64,000 nt of DNA from assembly GCA_003665825.1 (NCBI GenBank), contig QPFY01000008.1, positions 868,001 to 932,000 of the forward strand, in the 5' to 3' direction. Each line of letters begins with the position of its first letter. Position 1 is the first letter of the stretch. The notes beneath the pieces were generated by a model. It was not told the origin of the DNA and did no database searches. It was given only the letters and a program-made list of their open reading frames with translations. Positions 1 to 11,504 of this stretch are shown here, in pieces. The position numbers and the translations under genes are program-made. Source of the DNA: Microbotryum silenes-acaulis (taxonomy: Eukaryota; Basidiomycota; Microbotryomycetes; Microbotryales; Microbotryaceae).

Positions 1-188
1 ATTCCGCCTCACCAAGTCGTTTGACCCCGTAGCGCTGCTCGAGACCCCGGAGAGTACGCTTGATCTCTGGGAAAGAAGGGCTGATCATGAGCAAGTCGTT
101 GACATAGAGCGCAATGTAGTGGCGCTGGTCACCGGCAGTTTGGACGTAGACGCAAAGGTCGGATTTGGTGGCAACGTAGCCAAGGGCT
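1..188 (-). pseudogene. Copia reverse transcriptase fragment
   Basis: Read on the minus strand this edge encodes a Ty1/Copia reverse transcriptase core. It shows a [13 protein letters not shown] segment, then [16 protein letters not shown], where the catalytic YVDD box reads YVND, and then a conserved tail ending near VKRLGEAE. It lies outside the Copia element at 11.5-14.7 kb and differs from it in sequence, so it is a second copy or family. The window edge cuts it on one side and the frame closes near 188 on the other. The D-to-N change in the active-site box would inactivate the enzyme if it is real. Confidence 0.8.
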
Positions 189-658
189 GAGAAGGCCGAC
201 AGTGACCGGTCTCAATTAGCTGCTCACAAGCTTTCTTGGAACGGAAGCTCTATGCAACAAACATTCAACTACCTTAGCTCTTACTGCATTTGACGTCTGG
301 TTCAGAACGTGACCACCTACTGTTTCCACCATCTTAAGACGCGAACTACGATCAGTTTTTGCGCAGGGAACTTAATGGTCTGCCCATCGACAATATGCTC
401 TTCTAGGTATTGGGGTCAAAAATTGGGACATGTCCGGGCGTGCGCTGTACATGATTGGCCTGGTCCCACAAGCCCAAACGTAGGTCTTTTCCTCATGTTG
501 GGCTCTGCATTGGATCAGGTGTGTAACCGTATTTTCATGACTCATTGTGTCTCATAATCAAATCAATCCTGCCATTTGGCTCTGCATTGGATCAGTCCAT
601 TGTTCAACTAACAGTACAATCAAACATGCTCATTACTTGATGATCACAGGAAAGTAAG
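189..658. other. Intergenic, no gene seen
   Basis: No convincing coding signal. An 18-bp word, GGCTCTGCATTGGATCAG, occurs twice (near 500 and 577), which suggests a small local duplication. Confidence 0.4.
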
Positions 659-2343
659 TCATTGAACTAGGCCAGTGATCTTATCCTCACAGCGAAGAGC
701 AATAGCTTCAGCAAGCTGTAAGGTACCACGGATTTGAAGATCCCACCGCTTTGTTGCCATGTCGTCAAGCAGGAATTCGGTTTCCTCGAGCGCAGGACTT
801 GCAGTGGCGGCGGCTGCAACATTCGACATGACACCATCACCTGCTTTGCTATCTCCAATGAAGTTCACCAGTCCAAGCACCTGGTTGATTGAGGCGCAAA
901 GCCTGCCTTGTTGGATCATTGTGCGGACCATTGATTCCCCGGATGAGGGACGGATGCCCAGCAAATGTCCAAGTCCAGTGAAAGTTATGTTGTTGTAGAC
1001 TTTTGATGCAGCAAGAATGTTGTGCTCCATCACAGCACGGTCCAGAAGTGTTTCGGGACCTCTCTTGCCCATTTCCACAGTGGTGTCATCTTCCATGACG
1101 GTGACAGCAGCTGGCGGCAAGCGAGCAAGCTGGTGAGGCGAAAGGCTTGCAGCAAATTCGGCGATCTCGGTCGGCTGAAAGGTCTGATCAAGGAACATCT
1201 TGGCCAGGACGGTCTGATGGGGGGTTTCGCTTGACCGTTCGTCACGGAACAGTGTAGAGAGAATGCGCGATCGTCTCGGTCCCGCGGGCGCCAAGATGGC
1301 ACAGGTAATGGCTGCAGTACTGTAGCGAAATAAGCGCAAGACTATATCAGCTGGGGCCGTTTGCTGCGCTTAGTGGAAGGTGGGACAAAGACGAACAGAC
1401 ACCGCAAGCGATCTGCTTCTTCAAGGGCGGCAATGTAGCTGATCTCGTGATACCTCGAAGCAGCCTCGACGAATTTGCGGTTGAAGTCTAGCATGCGAGC
1501 CTGGCAGAGTTTGAACTGGAGTTGCGTCTCCAGGTCGTCCGTGCTGTGGCTGATCAAGGATGCGCGATTGAAATAGGTCTCGGCCGACGTCGAATCCTCT
1601 TCTTCCAAATAGAGACGCACGATGCGAATATAGATCTTGAGCTTGTACTCGACAGGTCTGGAGGTGACCCGAAAATAAGCTGTTCTTAGCTTCTAGCCAG
1701 ATGTCGCTCATGCAAGTGCCACAGGTGTCCCAGGCTTACCGGTCAGAAGCGTCGGTGACTACGCCATTCAGTACTTGCGCCGCTGAGATCCACTCCTCGT
1801 CTTCCTCCAGCAGCGTTGCATAGTGCTCACGCAAAGTGGTGATCTATCAATATCCTCGCGGTCAGTGATCGTGATATTTGGCGATCTTGTTCCGCCACAG
1901 CATCAGCTCAGAGGTGGCAGCTCTCCTTGCCATGGGCTCGCAAGAGGGGCGGGTGGGGGTGAAGGGTTCTTACCTGCTCCTCATAAGTCGTGGTACGCGA
2001 CTGAAGCTTTTGAAGACTTTCACCCATCGCGTTCTTTTTGACATCACGATTGGCAATATTACACAGCGTTTCGATGTACGCGGACAGCGTTGGGCGAGCG
2101 ACGATAGGGGGGAAATCTGAAGCCAAAGTCGCATCGAGGAAGCGAATGAGGTCGAGTGGCAGCGATGAGGATGCAGAGACCACCTCATTGAGGAGCTGTA
2201 TACATGCTGGGGCCTGCGGTGGAGCCCAATATGCAGTGCATAGTCACGTCAGTGTGGGCTCATTTGTTTGAGGCAGATCGTGCACTCGCCCTGTCTCTCT
2301 GAGGCATCGACGCGATCGTCTCGACACGTTGATCAACCTCCAT
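659..2343 (-). CDS. CSN4: COP9 signalosome complex subunit 4
   Basis: This PCI-domain subunit belongs to the nuclear and cytosolic COP9 signalosome, which removes Nedd8 from cullins. Matching blocks in order are EEWISAAQVLNGV, VEYKLKIYIRIVRLYLEEED, TYFNRASLI, ARMLDFNRKFVEAASRYHEISY, CAILAPAGPRRSRILSTLFRDER, and the winged-helix segment DRAVMEHNILAASKVYNNITF with GHLLGI. The C-terminus ends GLVQ. At least four introns are needed. The junctions at about 1974/1840, 1740/1660 and 1390/1325 restore the frame at GT-AG sites. The ATG at 2343 gives MEVDQRVETIASMPQRDR and joins APACIQLLNEVV only through a GC-AG first intron, so the first exon is less certain than the rest. The family assignment is firm and the gene looks intact. 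Confidence 0.9.
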
Positions 2344-3057
2344 CTCCGTCTGTCGAGTGTTCCCGCGCTACCGTTACCACGGTCGTTCTCGCTGCTACTA
2401 CTGCTGTTGCTGTTGTCGATGAAGCTGTTGCGCGCTATCGCCGACGAGCACTGGTCGCGGTCGGCGGGGCGTGTGGGGTGAACTGGAACCGAAAGCGCTC
2501 AGGCTCACGCGCCGGGGGACTGAAGGCTTGCAAGCTCTTTCAAGCGAGCGAAGCCTAGCGAGGCCAAGCAAAGCTGGACGCAGCCAGAAGGGCCAGAGGC
2601 AGCCAGAGACTAGCCGGAGCTAGCCAGCTGCTAGCTGCTAGATCTCGCGAGATGCACGCCTTCTCACGCCTTTACTCGTCTTCATTCACTGGCAGCTGCT
2701 TGCTTTCCGCCACTAGCCTCCACTACTCCCTCGCCCGCACTCGCAAGGCAACTTGCCCTGCCCACATTCAGTCTACACGGTCCTCTTCCGTCATCAAATC
2801 CTTCATTTTCGACCACAAAGCTTCCTTATCGTGGGAGATCGTACGGTTGGTCATAGTTGCCGAGTCACGATTGAGCCTCCTTGCGACATCGTGGGGCAAC
2901 AAGGGTGACGGCGTCGATTATCCCGAACATTCTTTGTTGTAGAACTCTTGACGGCGCCACGCCGGCGCCACGCCTCGCACGCTGACCCAGCCGCAACCTC
3001 GCCGCTTTCCCCACATCAGACGGCTTGCCAGCTGCGACACGGCGCGGCGGTACAGGC
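2344..3057. promoter_or_regulatory. Divergent intergenic region CSN4 / CCDC47-like
   Basis: This region separates two divergently transcribed genes, so it presumably carries both promoters. From about 2500 to 2640 it holds a run of short degenerate repeats built on GCCAG, AGCTAG and GCGAG words. No clear TATA box was seen. Short open frames here do not resemble proteins. Confidence 0.45.
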
Positions 3058-4637
3058 GATGACTGCCTTGCAGACTTACCCTGGCCAGCAGTGGTCTTCC
3101 TTCCTTGTCAAACTCTCCGAGTTCAGAGTTGAAATATGGCTAGGCCTTACCCTCGTGGTGTACGTCATCGTCTCATACCTGGGTCGCCGAGCCAATACGT
3201 GTGAGTAATAGTGACTTTCGCGGCTCACCAACCAGAAGGGCTCCGAATGGATTTAAGAGGCATTGATGGCGCACCCCCTTCCTCTTTCCTCTTCACATCG
3301 ATCTAGATGTGGCGCGAAACGTCATGCTGGCTGTTGCACCAGCGCTGCGAGAGGAATTTGCCGGCGTGGGCTTCAATGACCATCTCTTCGTCCTCGATGG
3401 CGGGGATTCGGTCAAATCGTATGCGACGGGGCGTCGCGCCTTCGATCGGGCATGGATACAGGTCAAACTGCCTTCGAGGCAAGACCCACTATTTTACCTC
3501 AACCACCTGCGGGCAATTTTCGATCATTCGTCAGTTTTCTGAAGTCGCGGAGCCATGGTTTGCCGTGCTAAAAGCTTGAACGCTGCTCGCTCAGTTACCA
3601 ACCGAAGACGGACCGCTTCACACTCGAATGCGAACTATCGGAACCATCCGGATCTTTTTGTTTTGCGATTTTGGACCGAAGGGTTCTCCGGACCACTCGC
3701 GAGCGCTGGGACATGGTGAGAACTGCTAGATCAGAACGGCGGCTGAAGCCGGTCAGCGGGACTGATTTACACTCTGTTTTGTACAGCTTATTTTCACCTG
3801 TGTCTCCGAACACACTAATGTGGACCCGTCTTTGATCGTCTTGACGGAATCAGGCGACATTAACTCTGCGCTGCTACGTGATCCCGCAAATAATATCTTC
3901 GGCGACTTCTTCGCGCCAGGTTCTCAGTCCCTGCAGTATTTCGAATCCCTTGTTATAACGGACAGTGGAGGGAGTGCACCTGGCGATATGTAAGTTCCAA
4001 TAATCTCGGCGCCATTCCAAAACATCCGCCACGGGAGTTGAATCACCATGTTGGTACCTTGCTCATAGCGAATTCCGACTCCCTGACAAGAATCTCCGAA
4101 TCGAGTTAGCTCTGCGGCTTCCTCCAACCTCTCACCTTCAAGAACTTGCTCCGTGGGTCAGTCTTGTATGCGAATTAGGGGACCTATTACATTCTAAGCA
4201 GAATCTGGTCCCAAAGATGGCGGTTACCAAGGGGGCAAGTCACCATCTTCCTAAAAGGCCTATGGGCGGTGGCTGTTTGACCCTGGAGCTGACAGCAACG
4301 GTGTTTCCCTGTTACCTAGAAAGCACGCCGTGCTGGAGTGATCAAGCAGATACACGACTTGGCTCGACAGGAGACCGTGAATGAGTCACGTAAGCAAAAA
4401 GAAGAGCTTGCTGCGCAAAAGCGCCGCCTCCAGCAGACTAAAACAGAAGCAAAACTGTAAGTTATCAGTTGCCAAGTCACGTGTTTTCAAGGCTCCAAGC
4501 TCATAGGACACGGCTGCTGTCCGTTCAGAGCCTCGATGAGCAAGTCTGAGAGGATCAAGCAGCTTGTGAAAGAGCAAGAGATCGCTCGCAAGAAATCGGC
4601 ACTCAAGTTGGCAAAGTCAAAACATGGCCCCAAATGA
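3058..4637 (+). CDS. CCDC47-like ER membrane protein (DUF1682)
   Basis: The protein starts MTALQTYPGQQWSSF. A single membrane helix follows (about residues 22-40, WLGLTLVVYVIVSYL), then a luminal or cytosolic globular part, and a highly charged helical tail ending LKLAKSKHGPK. The globular blocks DRFTLECELSE, GSFCFAILDRRVLRTTRERWDM and SLQYFESLVITD, plus the coiled tail with MSKSERIKQLVKEQEIARKKSA, are typical of the DUF1682/CCDC47 family. CCDC47 in animals is part of the PAT complex that chaperones membrane-protein insertion at the ER translocon. Several short introns are needed. Clear ones lie at 3201-3306, about 3530-3595, 3716-3785, and one splits the tail near 4458-4528. The TGA at 4635-4637 closes the frame. 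The mid-region exon borders between 3985 and 4340 are approximate. Confidence 0.82.
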
Positions 4638-4781
4638 TCTTCTTATGGTGCGGGAAGCGTGGAGGGGACAAAATTATTTAAACCGTGGATTACATATGCA
4701 CTTGTCTGCGCCTGAAATGCACCTTGTCTACGCCTGGAAAATACAAGCAGAGACTCAGAAGACTACTTGTAGGTGCGGGTC
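4638..4781. other. Short convergent spacer
   Basis: Between the CCDC47-like stop and the stop of the minus-strand coiled-coil gene. No feature seen, presumably two overlapping 3' ends. Confidence 0.3.
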
Positions 4782-7382
4782 TCATATTGTTGTGACGAGT
4801 GCCAAGATCTGGGTCAAGGCTGGATGTAGGCTGGCCTTAATTTCGTGCGCTGTTGCGTCTTGCTTATCTCGCAGCAATTTGATTGCTTCGTTCTGCAGCT
4901 CGAGGCGCTCCTGCATCTCCTCAAGGCGAAGGGTGAAGCTCTTGCGGTGCTCGGTCAGGGTGGACTCCAGCCTTTCCAAGCGCGGTTTGTCTACGTGGGT
5001 CTCAACCTCCTCCAGCCGAGTGACGAGAGTTTGATAATCCGATGCAGTCCTCGCCAATTCGACCAGTTGACGCCCGTGATTGTGAATGATCGCCCGCATA
5101 CTCTCGATCCCATCGACTCCGTCGTTTGCTGGGTGGTTCAGCTGCATATGGAGGTCTTTGATTGCGATCGCTGTGTCATCTGTTGCCTTTGACATCTCAC
5201 CCAATATTCGTTCGTGCTGAGCTATCTTGGTCGTCTGGCCTTGTATGATGACATCGTTAGCACTTGTGTCCTCCGATTGCCTGTCGCTCAGCCTCGAGTG
5301 ACCTTGCTGTAATCGTTCGAGGCTATCCTTCAACCCTTGGAAGCTGTTTTGAAGTTCTTCGACGCAATCAACAACCCCAGAAGACTCGAGCGCGCTTTCG
5401 ATCATCTGCTCGAGCTTTTCGTCAAGCTTTCGGTCGTAGAGAACCTGGCGTGAGGATGTACAGCATATGAGCTAGCACTCGCTCACAGTGGACCACACAC
5501 CCTGCGCGCTCACCGCATCTTGACGCTGCACAAAACCGGACACCGCACATCGGGATCAACCCAGATCAAGCAGCAAGAATGCAGTGCGGATCTACTCACT
5601 GAGTTGCATTCGGCACGTAAAGACGAATGCTCTCTGTTCAGCCAGCTTCGCAGTTTGTGTTCGATTTGGTGAAGCTGGGGAAAGGAAGGGGGGGGGGGGG
5701 GGTCAGAGTCAGACCTAGCCTCAACAGCAGAGGATAGGCTGGCCATACCTCTCCTTGGTAACGATCATCACTGGAGCCAAGATGCTGCCTCGCATCTGCT
5801 CCATCGTTTTTGATGCTGTCCTCTAGAGCATCGATGCGTTTTGCAACCTCACCTTGAACGTCCATCACATTGATTATTGAAGGTCGAGTATCGAGACCTG
5901 GCGCAAGCTGGTGGGACACCTCGGTGACGACTTGCCCTTGAACGCGGTCAGAAGAATCTGCCGATAGGTCAACGTAATCGCCCCGCGGACCAGAGCTTGC
6001 TCCCTGAGCGATATGGTGATCTCGGACGCGTTTGGTAGTCGTCCCTTCGGGCGGTGTCGGCAAGAACGAAGCCTCCAGAGCCTGAACCCGCGCCTCAAGC
6101 TTGATGTACTGCTTCTTGTACCATTTCGAGTGTGCGCTGAAATAACCGGCTGAAATTGGATCGGTAGGCACCGATGAGATGGTATATCTGAGTTCTTCAT
6201 CTTTGCCGGCCCACCGTGCCGAGTTGTGGAAGATCCGATTGGTGTCTGCTTCGCCTGCTGAGGAAGACATAAGACGAGAGCATAACTCAGTTACCGAGGG
6301 CGGGTGAAACCAGACAGGTAATCGTGAGTCGACGCCATGCTCACTGTTCCTCCCAGCTTCAAACGCCAAACGCAGCTGCTCAGTGCATACTTGTGGGAGC
6401 CAGCTTGCGAGTTCTTCCCTCATTGCTGAGCCCGTCCGACCCGTCCATGCCAGAGGGATAGGAGTATGTTGTTCTTGTGTCGATCTCTGCAGTGAAGTTG
6501 GCTCGAGAACACGACGGCCTTTTTCGATTCCCTGGATGGCTGCGTGCTGTCGTAGTCGATCTTCATAACTCGGGATCGTCGGCGACGTCGTGCTGGCGAC
6601 GAGCTGCAAAAGGGCCTGACCCGTTCTATCACGCTGCCTGGCAAGAGTCGCAATAGCTTCCTGAGGGAGAGAGGTGAAGAATCATTCTCTGGCCCTTACT
6701 TTGCCTTGAGCTTAGCCCGATTGACGTGCACGACTCTCGACGAACCTCTTCGGGAGTGTCTTCCGATGGCCGCAACGCCTTACCGAGATCGGCAAGATGA
6801 CTGTGGGCGTGAGAAAAACAGATACCCTTTTCTTTGTCAATAACCGAGACTGACATGACTTTCCGTGTCCGAGGTCAGTGTTTTCGTTGTTGCTCTGTTC
6901 CCGGCTTCAGCAATGGTGACGTACATCGCTAACTGAGCTGTCAGTCGCCGAACCTCGCTATCGGCGAAGGGCGCCGAATCGGGCGGGATTATGAGGGAGA
7001 ATCCAGGTCCGCTCCCCTGACAATCCTGAGGGTCATTTGGGGTGTCCTTGGGGGTCTGAAGACGGCTGTGGCTCTGCTCCTCATCTCTGACGGTAGCTGG
7101 CGGCGCTAGTCGAGGAGGCGCACTTCCAGACGCTTGTGGGGGCGGGCGGGCGTCACGGTGAAGCCCAGCTCGAGCTGGGAACGAAACGAGACAAACAGCC
7201 GTAGAACCAAGTGTCAGCTTGAAGAGTGTACCTCTTTTGCTGTTGAGTCCGCTACCGTTCCCCATGTTGCCGCCAGACGTACGACGCACGGCACACGACC
7301 CGTAAAGCGACTTACCGACGTTCGTAGGCCCAAGTTGACTCAAGGGCACCGAATTGGGTCGAGTGAGGTGCGTATCACTCAT
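4782..7382 (-). CDS. Uncharacterised coiled-coil protein
   Basis: I do not recognise this protein. The minus-strand exons read as a plausible multi-exon gene. The start at 7382 gives MSDTHLTRPNSVPLSQLG. A proline/serine-rich section follows around 7150-6960. The long exon at about 6609-5740 contains AMREELASWLPQVCTEQLRLAFEAGR and a KKQYIKLEARVQALEASF heptad segment. The last exon, about 5455-4782, is almost entirely coiled coil: KLDEKLEQMIESALESSG, then several leucine-heptad stretches such as RLEEVETHVDKPRLERLEST. No catalytic motif is visible. A G-run at 5691-5702 lies in the intron between the last two exons. The gene is tail-to-tail with the CCDC47-like gene and in tandem with the next unknown gene. 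Exon borders between 7240 and 6600 are uncertain. Confidence 0.5.
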
Positions 7383-7972
7383 AGTCCGAGCCAAGCTGAG
7401 GTGGAACGTTCTAAAGTAGTAGAGCAATGTCCTGCATCCGAGACTAGAAACAGCCAGAGTCAGGTCCTGTGTTGTCTGGGAGTGAATGCTGGATTAAGAG
7501 GTCAACTTGAAAGCGAGAGAGTGAGGGAGTCTGAGGGTGCACGAGATGCCGTCGCGAGTCTTTGGCAGGCCCTGGCAGGCCTGACTGTCAGGTCAAGCCC
7601 ACATCCATATGCATCAGCAAAATGGCCAAACGCGCGTAAGCGCGCGGAACCTCGTAAAGCAGTCGTTAAGCGGCCTAGAGCTGCTCTTAAGCGCCCTTAA
7701 CCACTCGTTAAGCCGCGCGCGCGTTAAGTGTCGCTTAAGTGTACCCTAGATAAGGGACTCTTACGGCGCACTTACGGCGCGCTTAAGACTCCTCGCGCGC
7801 TTTGTTTGCATACGCAAAGCGGTCCGTAAGCCCTCTTATGCGGCGTAAAGCGGTCCTAAAGCGACTTTATCCGAACCACAGACCGTGTTTTAAGCGGCTG
7901 TTTAGGCAGTCTTATCTTCGCAGCCCCTGATCTGTTGTCATTATAAACCTATGTTACACTCATATACTACAG
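7383..7972. repeat. Spacer with dense TTAAGCG-like words
   Basis: From about 7630 to 7910 the DNA is packed with variants of a short word on both strands: GTTAAGCGG, CTTAAGCGC, GTTAAGCCG, GCGCTTAAG, CGTAAAGCGG and TTTAAGCGG. There are more than a dozen within about 280 bp, mixed with CGCGCG runs. It is not coding. It could be a subterminal repeat array of a DNA transposon or a binding-site cluster. I cannot say which. Confidence 0.55.
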
Positions 7973-10129
7973 TCAAGTGAAGAGAGACTCTTCAAAGTCG
8001 CAAGCCCGTTGGGCTGTGATCCTCATCTCGTCACTGGTTCCCCGCCTAGAAACCCCGGGCCCTCGATACTCCTCGAGGAGTGCTACTTCCACGCTGTTCT
8101 GTACTCGATTGGTGACTCGTACCTGCATAGCTTCTGAGTAAAAAGGCCCAGAGCCTTCTCTACGACGCCTACGCAGTATGGCCATGACGGGACCCTGATA
8201 GTGAGTGGCCGAGAACTCGTGCCAGAGCGCTACGGTTTGCTTCGCCACATTCGCATTTCTGCCAGCGTCGGACGATTCGGGGAGCGATGGGGGCGGCGTA
8301 AGGACCTGCATGGCATACCAAACCTGATCCGTCATAGCAAGAATGTAACAATATGATTGGTAGTTTGAAATGAACATTGCTGAACAGTTGAGGAACTTAC
8401 GCCGGCATATGCATGAGTCAAAAGAGCGAATGCAAGCTCGCGATGATCATTGTCGTTCGGGTCGAGACCTTCCTTTGGCCATTGGAAAGCAGCAGATTTT
8501 TCTTTCCTTATGCCGGCGACGATCTGAACAAAGATCTCGTATAGAAGGTCGTTCTGAAAATCATCCTCGGCCTCGAAAGAGCAATTGTTCATGTCGACCC
8601 CACCCTGAGGGAGAAAGATGTTGTAAGCAGCTTGGTGCCAAAACATATGGCCACAACGCTGAATCGCACTCGAAGGAGCTGGTAGCGGGGCTTTGGAAAG
8701 GCTTACCGTTCCCGCACCGCAACGTAACTCTTTGGCCGCCCATTTAGTAGGTTGGAGATAGAGTACGGCCTTGGCGGTCGATGCCTCACGTTGCCTGTCC
8801 GGGTCCAGTTTGTATGCTTTGTAGGTGTATTTCAGCGCCGTCCTTTTGATCAAATTCAAGACTCCCAGATTCTTCGAAACGATCTGCTTGAAGGAAACAC
8901 AGGTGTTGTCAGCGCTGGCAAGGTATCACCGTAGGCGGGGAAGAATGCCGCACAAGGTCGGCGATCTTCGATGACCACTCGATAGGCCTCTCAGCGTTTT
9001 CGTTGTAGACCTCTGCTACGAGCTGAGACTGGGCGTAAAGCGATCTCTTTTTTCGCCACAGGCCTTGGCCGTCGAGAATATTCTGCATGAAAATAGTTTG
9101 AAACCAGGCGCCAGCGACCATCTTCTGCTCCAGAGTCAAGTTGGATGCTTGTCGGCGGTTGGGCTTTGAATCCAACGTCTCTTGATCTATTGGCTTGCGG
9201 TTGTGCGCCCCGTCGTAGGGGGCATTGTCATCGAGGTTCCCTTTGACCAGGGGCGACGATCTCGCAAACGACGAAGACGAGCCTGGTGTACGACTGGCAA
9301 CCCTACCTTGCGGTGGATTGCGTCTTAAAGCTTGTCCGGCGATTGAGGACTGTAGAGCCTGAGCCTTGGGCTGGGGCGTCTGCAAGTGTTGATACGACCC
9401 ATTGAATGCCTGCACGCAAGTACCGAAACCTGCTTGAATGCTACTCACTACGCCTGGAATGACGCTTTCGTCATCATCGTCCATGATGCTGGTCGCTACC
9501 TTGTTGACAATGGCGACAGGTGCGGCCCCATCGGCGCCATCCACAACCGTGGGTCCGACTAAGTCTTCGCCCTCGTCCTGACCGTTGTTCGAAAAGTCAC
9601 AGGGGTCCTCGGCTTGTCCACCCAACACAAGGTCCTTTATAGCAGGATCGATATAGGAGTCCTCGTCGCCGCTATCTTCGTCGCTGTATGGCTCAACAGA
9701 AGTCTGCTGTGCACGGAAAAGCTGACGTGTGGTATCTGCATGAACGGTGTGAAGAGAAGAGGTGCGTGTCACCGCAAGCCTGGACGCGTGTGCAGGGGCT
9801 GCTGGGGGTGCACTGGAAACAAGGACGGGCGAGGCCTCAGTTCACCTACATTCAAGAAAAGATACAGTAGAGTTAAGAGATCACACTTGCACGTACTTCT
9901 CCTTCTGCTCCTTTGCGGCTTTGTGGCGTTGCCAAGCGTCTTGCTTCTTCGCTGCGTTGATTTGGCTCACACCGACAGCGACGTCGAGTCGCCGCCGCTT
10001 GTTGTCGGCCGCCTTTCGTTTTTGCTGGGCTTGCACCCTCTCCCGTCGGTCCGCCGGCGTGTCGCGGTCCCGCATTGTAGCAAGGCGCACAGACGCGGTG
10101 GCACTCGCTCGAGAAGGTCGAGAAGACAT
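7973..10129 (-). CDS. Uncharacterised protein, basic N-terminus, acidic middle, helical C-terminus
   Basis: Four or more exons join cleanly. The first, from 10129 (MSSRPSRASATASVRL), is very basic with RRERVQAQQKRKAADNKRRRL and a KEQKEKY helix reminiscent of a basic DNA-contact region. The next is acidic (SDEDSGDEDSYIDPA) and serine-rich, then ASNLTLEQKMVAGAWFQTIF. An intron at about 8937-8890 joins HSSPPT to QIVSKNLGVLNLIKRTALKY. Another, at about 8405-8325, joins LLTHAYAG to VWYAMQVL. The C-terminal half (TKWAAKELR, MFWHQAAYNIF, LLYEIFVQIVAGIRKEK, ELAFALLTHAYAG, ATHYQGPVMAILRRR) loosely recalls the DUF6532 proteins expanded in basidiomycetes. That resemblance is from memory and weak. The stop is at 7973. 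It is divergent from a transposase fragment, so a mobile-element passenger role is possible. Confidence 0.55.
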
Positions 10130-10506
10130 GTGAACAGATCGCTGGACAGGCACTGGGTGGAAGGGCTACGACCAAGACAAGACGAGAGGCGAGGAAGGGA
10201 CGGTGAGTGAGTGAGGAGGAAGAGGGAGGGAGTCAAAAGGTGGTAAACAGAACGAGCGCGCGTGACACGTCGCATTTGTTGTTCGGTGTTTTTTTAGGGC
10301 GCGGTTTAGCGTGCGCCAACATATGCAGTGGCCCCTATGCTGCCACGTTGCGCTGCAACGCGCTAGCTGCGCGGCGTAGTTTTGGACAACTTAGCGCATT
10401 TCGAGAAAATACGCCTGCATTCAGGCTGTGTTTACGCGCGTCCCTTGCTTTCCTCCAGCTTCAGTCCACTCTCGCTGACAGTAGACTCGTCGTACAGGCC
10501 TTCGGG
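10130..10506. promoter_or_regulatory. Divergent promoter region
   Basis: This 377-bp gap separates the minus-strand unknown gene and the plus-strand zinc-finger gene. It has a T-run near 10290 and GC-rich self-complementary stretches around 10340-10380 (TTGCGCTGCAACGCGC). It presumably contains both promoters. No specific operator is identifiable. Confidence 0.35.
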
Positions 10507-11489
10507 ATGTCGCTTGAACATGAAGGCTCTCGTTCGCAAATGAGTCAATTCCGATGCAACATTGCTGGTTGTCAGAGATCATTCCACCATGTGCGCAATC
10601 TCGAAGCACATTTGCACGTTCACGAAAGGCCGCGACCGCTCGACCGCGTACTACCCACGTCATCGGCTGCTGAACGAAGTCACCTCCAAGTTCTTAGACA
10701 ACAGCGCTCTCGCCAAGAGTTCTTTCGCCGATGCCGCAGACGACAGAAGAACCTCAGAAACGGTTGGCCCGACTGCGACGTCGATGGCTTCAACTCGAGC
10801 GGTAGCGACTACGATGACAACTCCTCGAGCGACAGTTCATCAGACTCTGAGTATGATCATACCCTCGATGACCAGCCCAAGTGGGACGCTCGCCAAAAGA
10901 GAAAGTTTCGAGTAGAACAACCTCCGCTCGCAGGCTGGGCTCGCCGAGCCGACGGACAACTTTGTGACGAACACACTCCGCCTCCAACGGTTCCGCATGC
11001 CCATTTGTTCGACCCGAACAACGTCTTTTATCCGTTCCAGGACGAAAAGGATTATCAGTATGCACTGTTGACTCGCTCAATGTCTGAGTCTCTATTCAAT
11101 GTGATGGTCACTTTCAACAACACGTTTCTTCAGGCATGTTCGGCCGAAGTTGTGGACGCTGGAACGGGGTCATATCCGCCATCTAAGTCCCGAGATATCA
11201 CTCCGCAGGCGGACCATGCCTTCAGCAACAGGCTTCAACTCAGATCTACAATCGAAAACATACCCTATGGTGAGCTTTGTACAAGTGTTTTGAGCTCTCC
11301 AATCTTCCACCTAACTCTAAATTGTGCTCCTCCATTACTTAGCTCATCACACTGAATGGCGCGAAGAAAAAACCATCGTAACTGCGGAGGACTTAGGGTG
11401 GTCGAATAGTGATGCTGAACTTCCATTTTTGCAGCTGGTAAGCGCTGCCAGTCCAGGACAGGGACACGAGCAGGTTCGAGCCTATTAAC
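10507..11489 (+). pseudogene. Plavaka-like C2H2-finger transposase, N-terminal fragment
   Basis: From the ATG at 10507 the protein has one C2H2 finger, CNIAGCQRSFHHVRNLEAHLHVH (residues about 19-41). An acidic serine stretch follows, then AHLFDPNNVFYPFQDEKDYQYAL and an LFNVMV helix. The layout of finger, linker, then a YPF-x-aromatic segment ahead of the catalytic region is that of basidiomycete Plavaka-type (CMC) transposases, from family memory. An intron at 11270-11342 (GTGAGC to TTAG) continues the frame into AHHTEWREEKTIVTAEDLGW. The frame stops at about 11489, where Copia-derived DNA begins. The whole catalytic core is missing, so this is a 5' fragment. The gene is divergent from the unknown gene at 7973-10129, which may belong to the same element. 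Confidence 0.6.
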
Positions 11490-11504
11490 CTCGACACCGA
11501 GTAA

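Noticed and set aside
9614..10275. Overlapping open frames on both strands around 9.6-10.3 kb
   Set aside because: They are shadows of the basic first exon of the minus-strand gene at 7973-10129 in GC-rich DNA. Only the spliced minus frame joins the downstream exons.
10150..10330. Searched the divergent region for a tRNA gene
   Set aside because: No A-box/B-box pair with correct spacing. No tRNA or rRNA was found anywhere in the window by eye.
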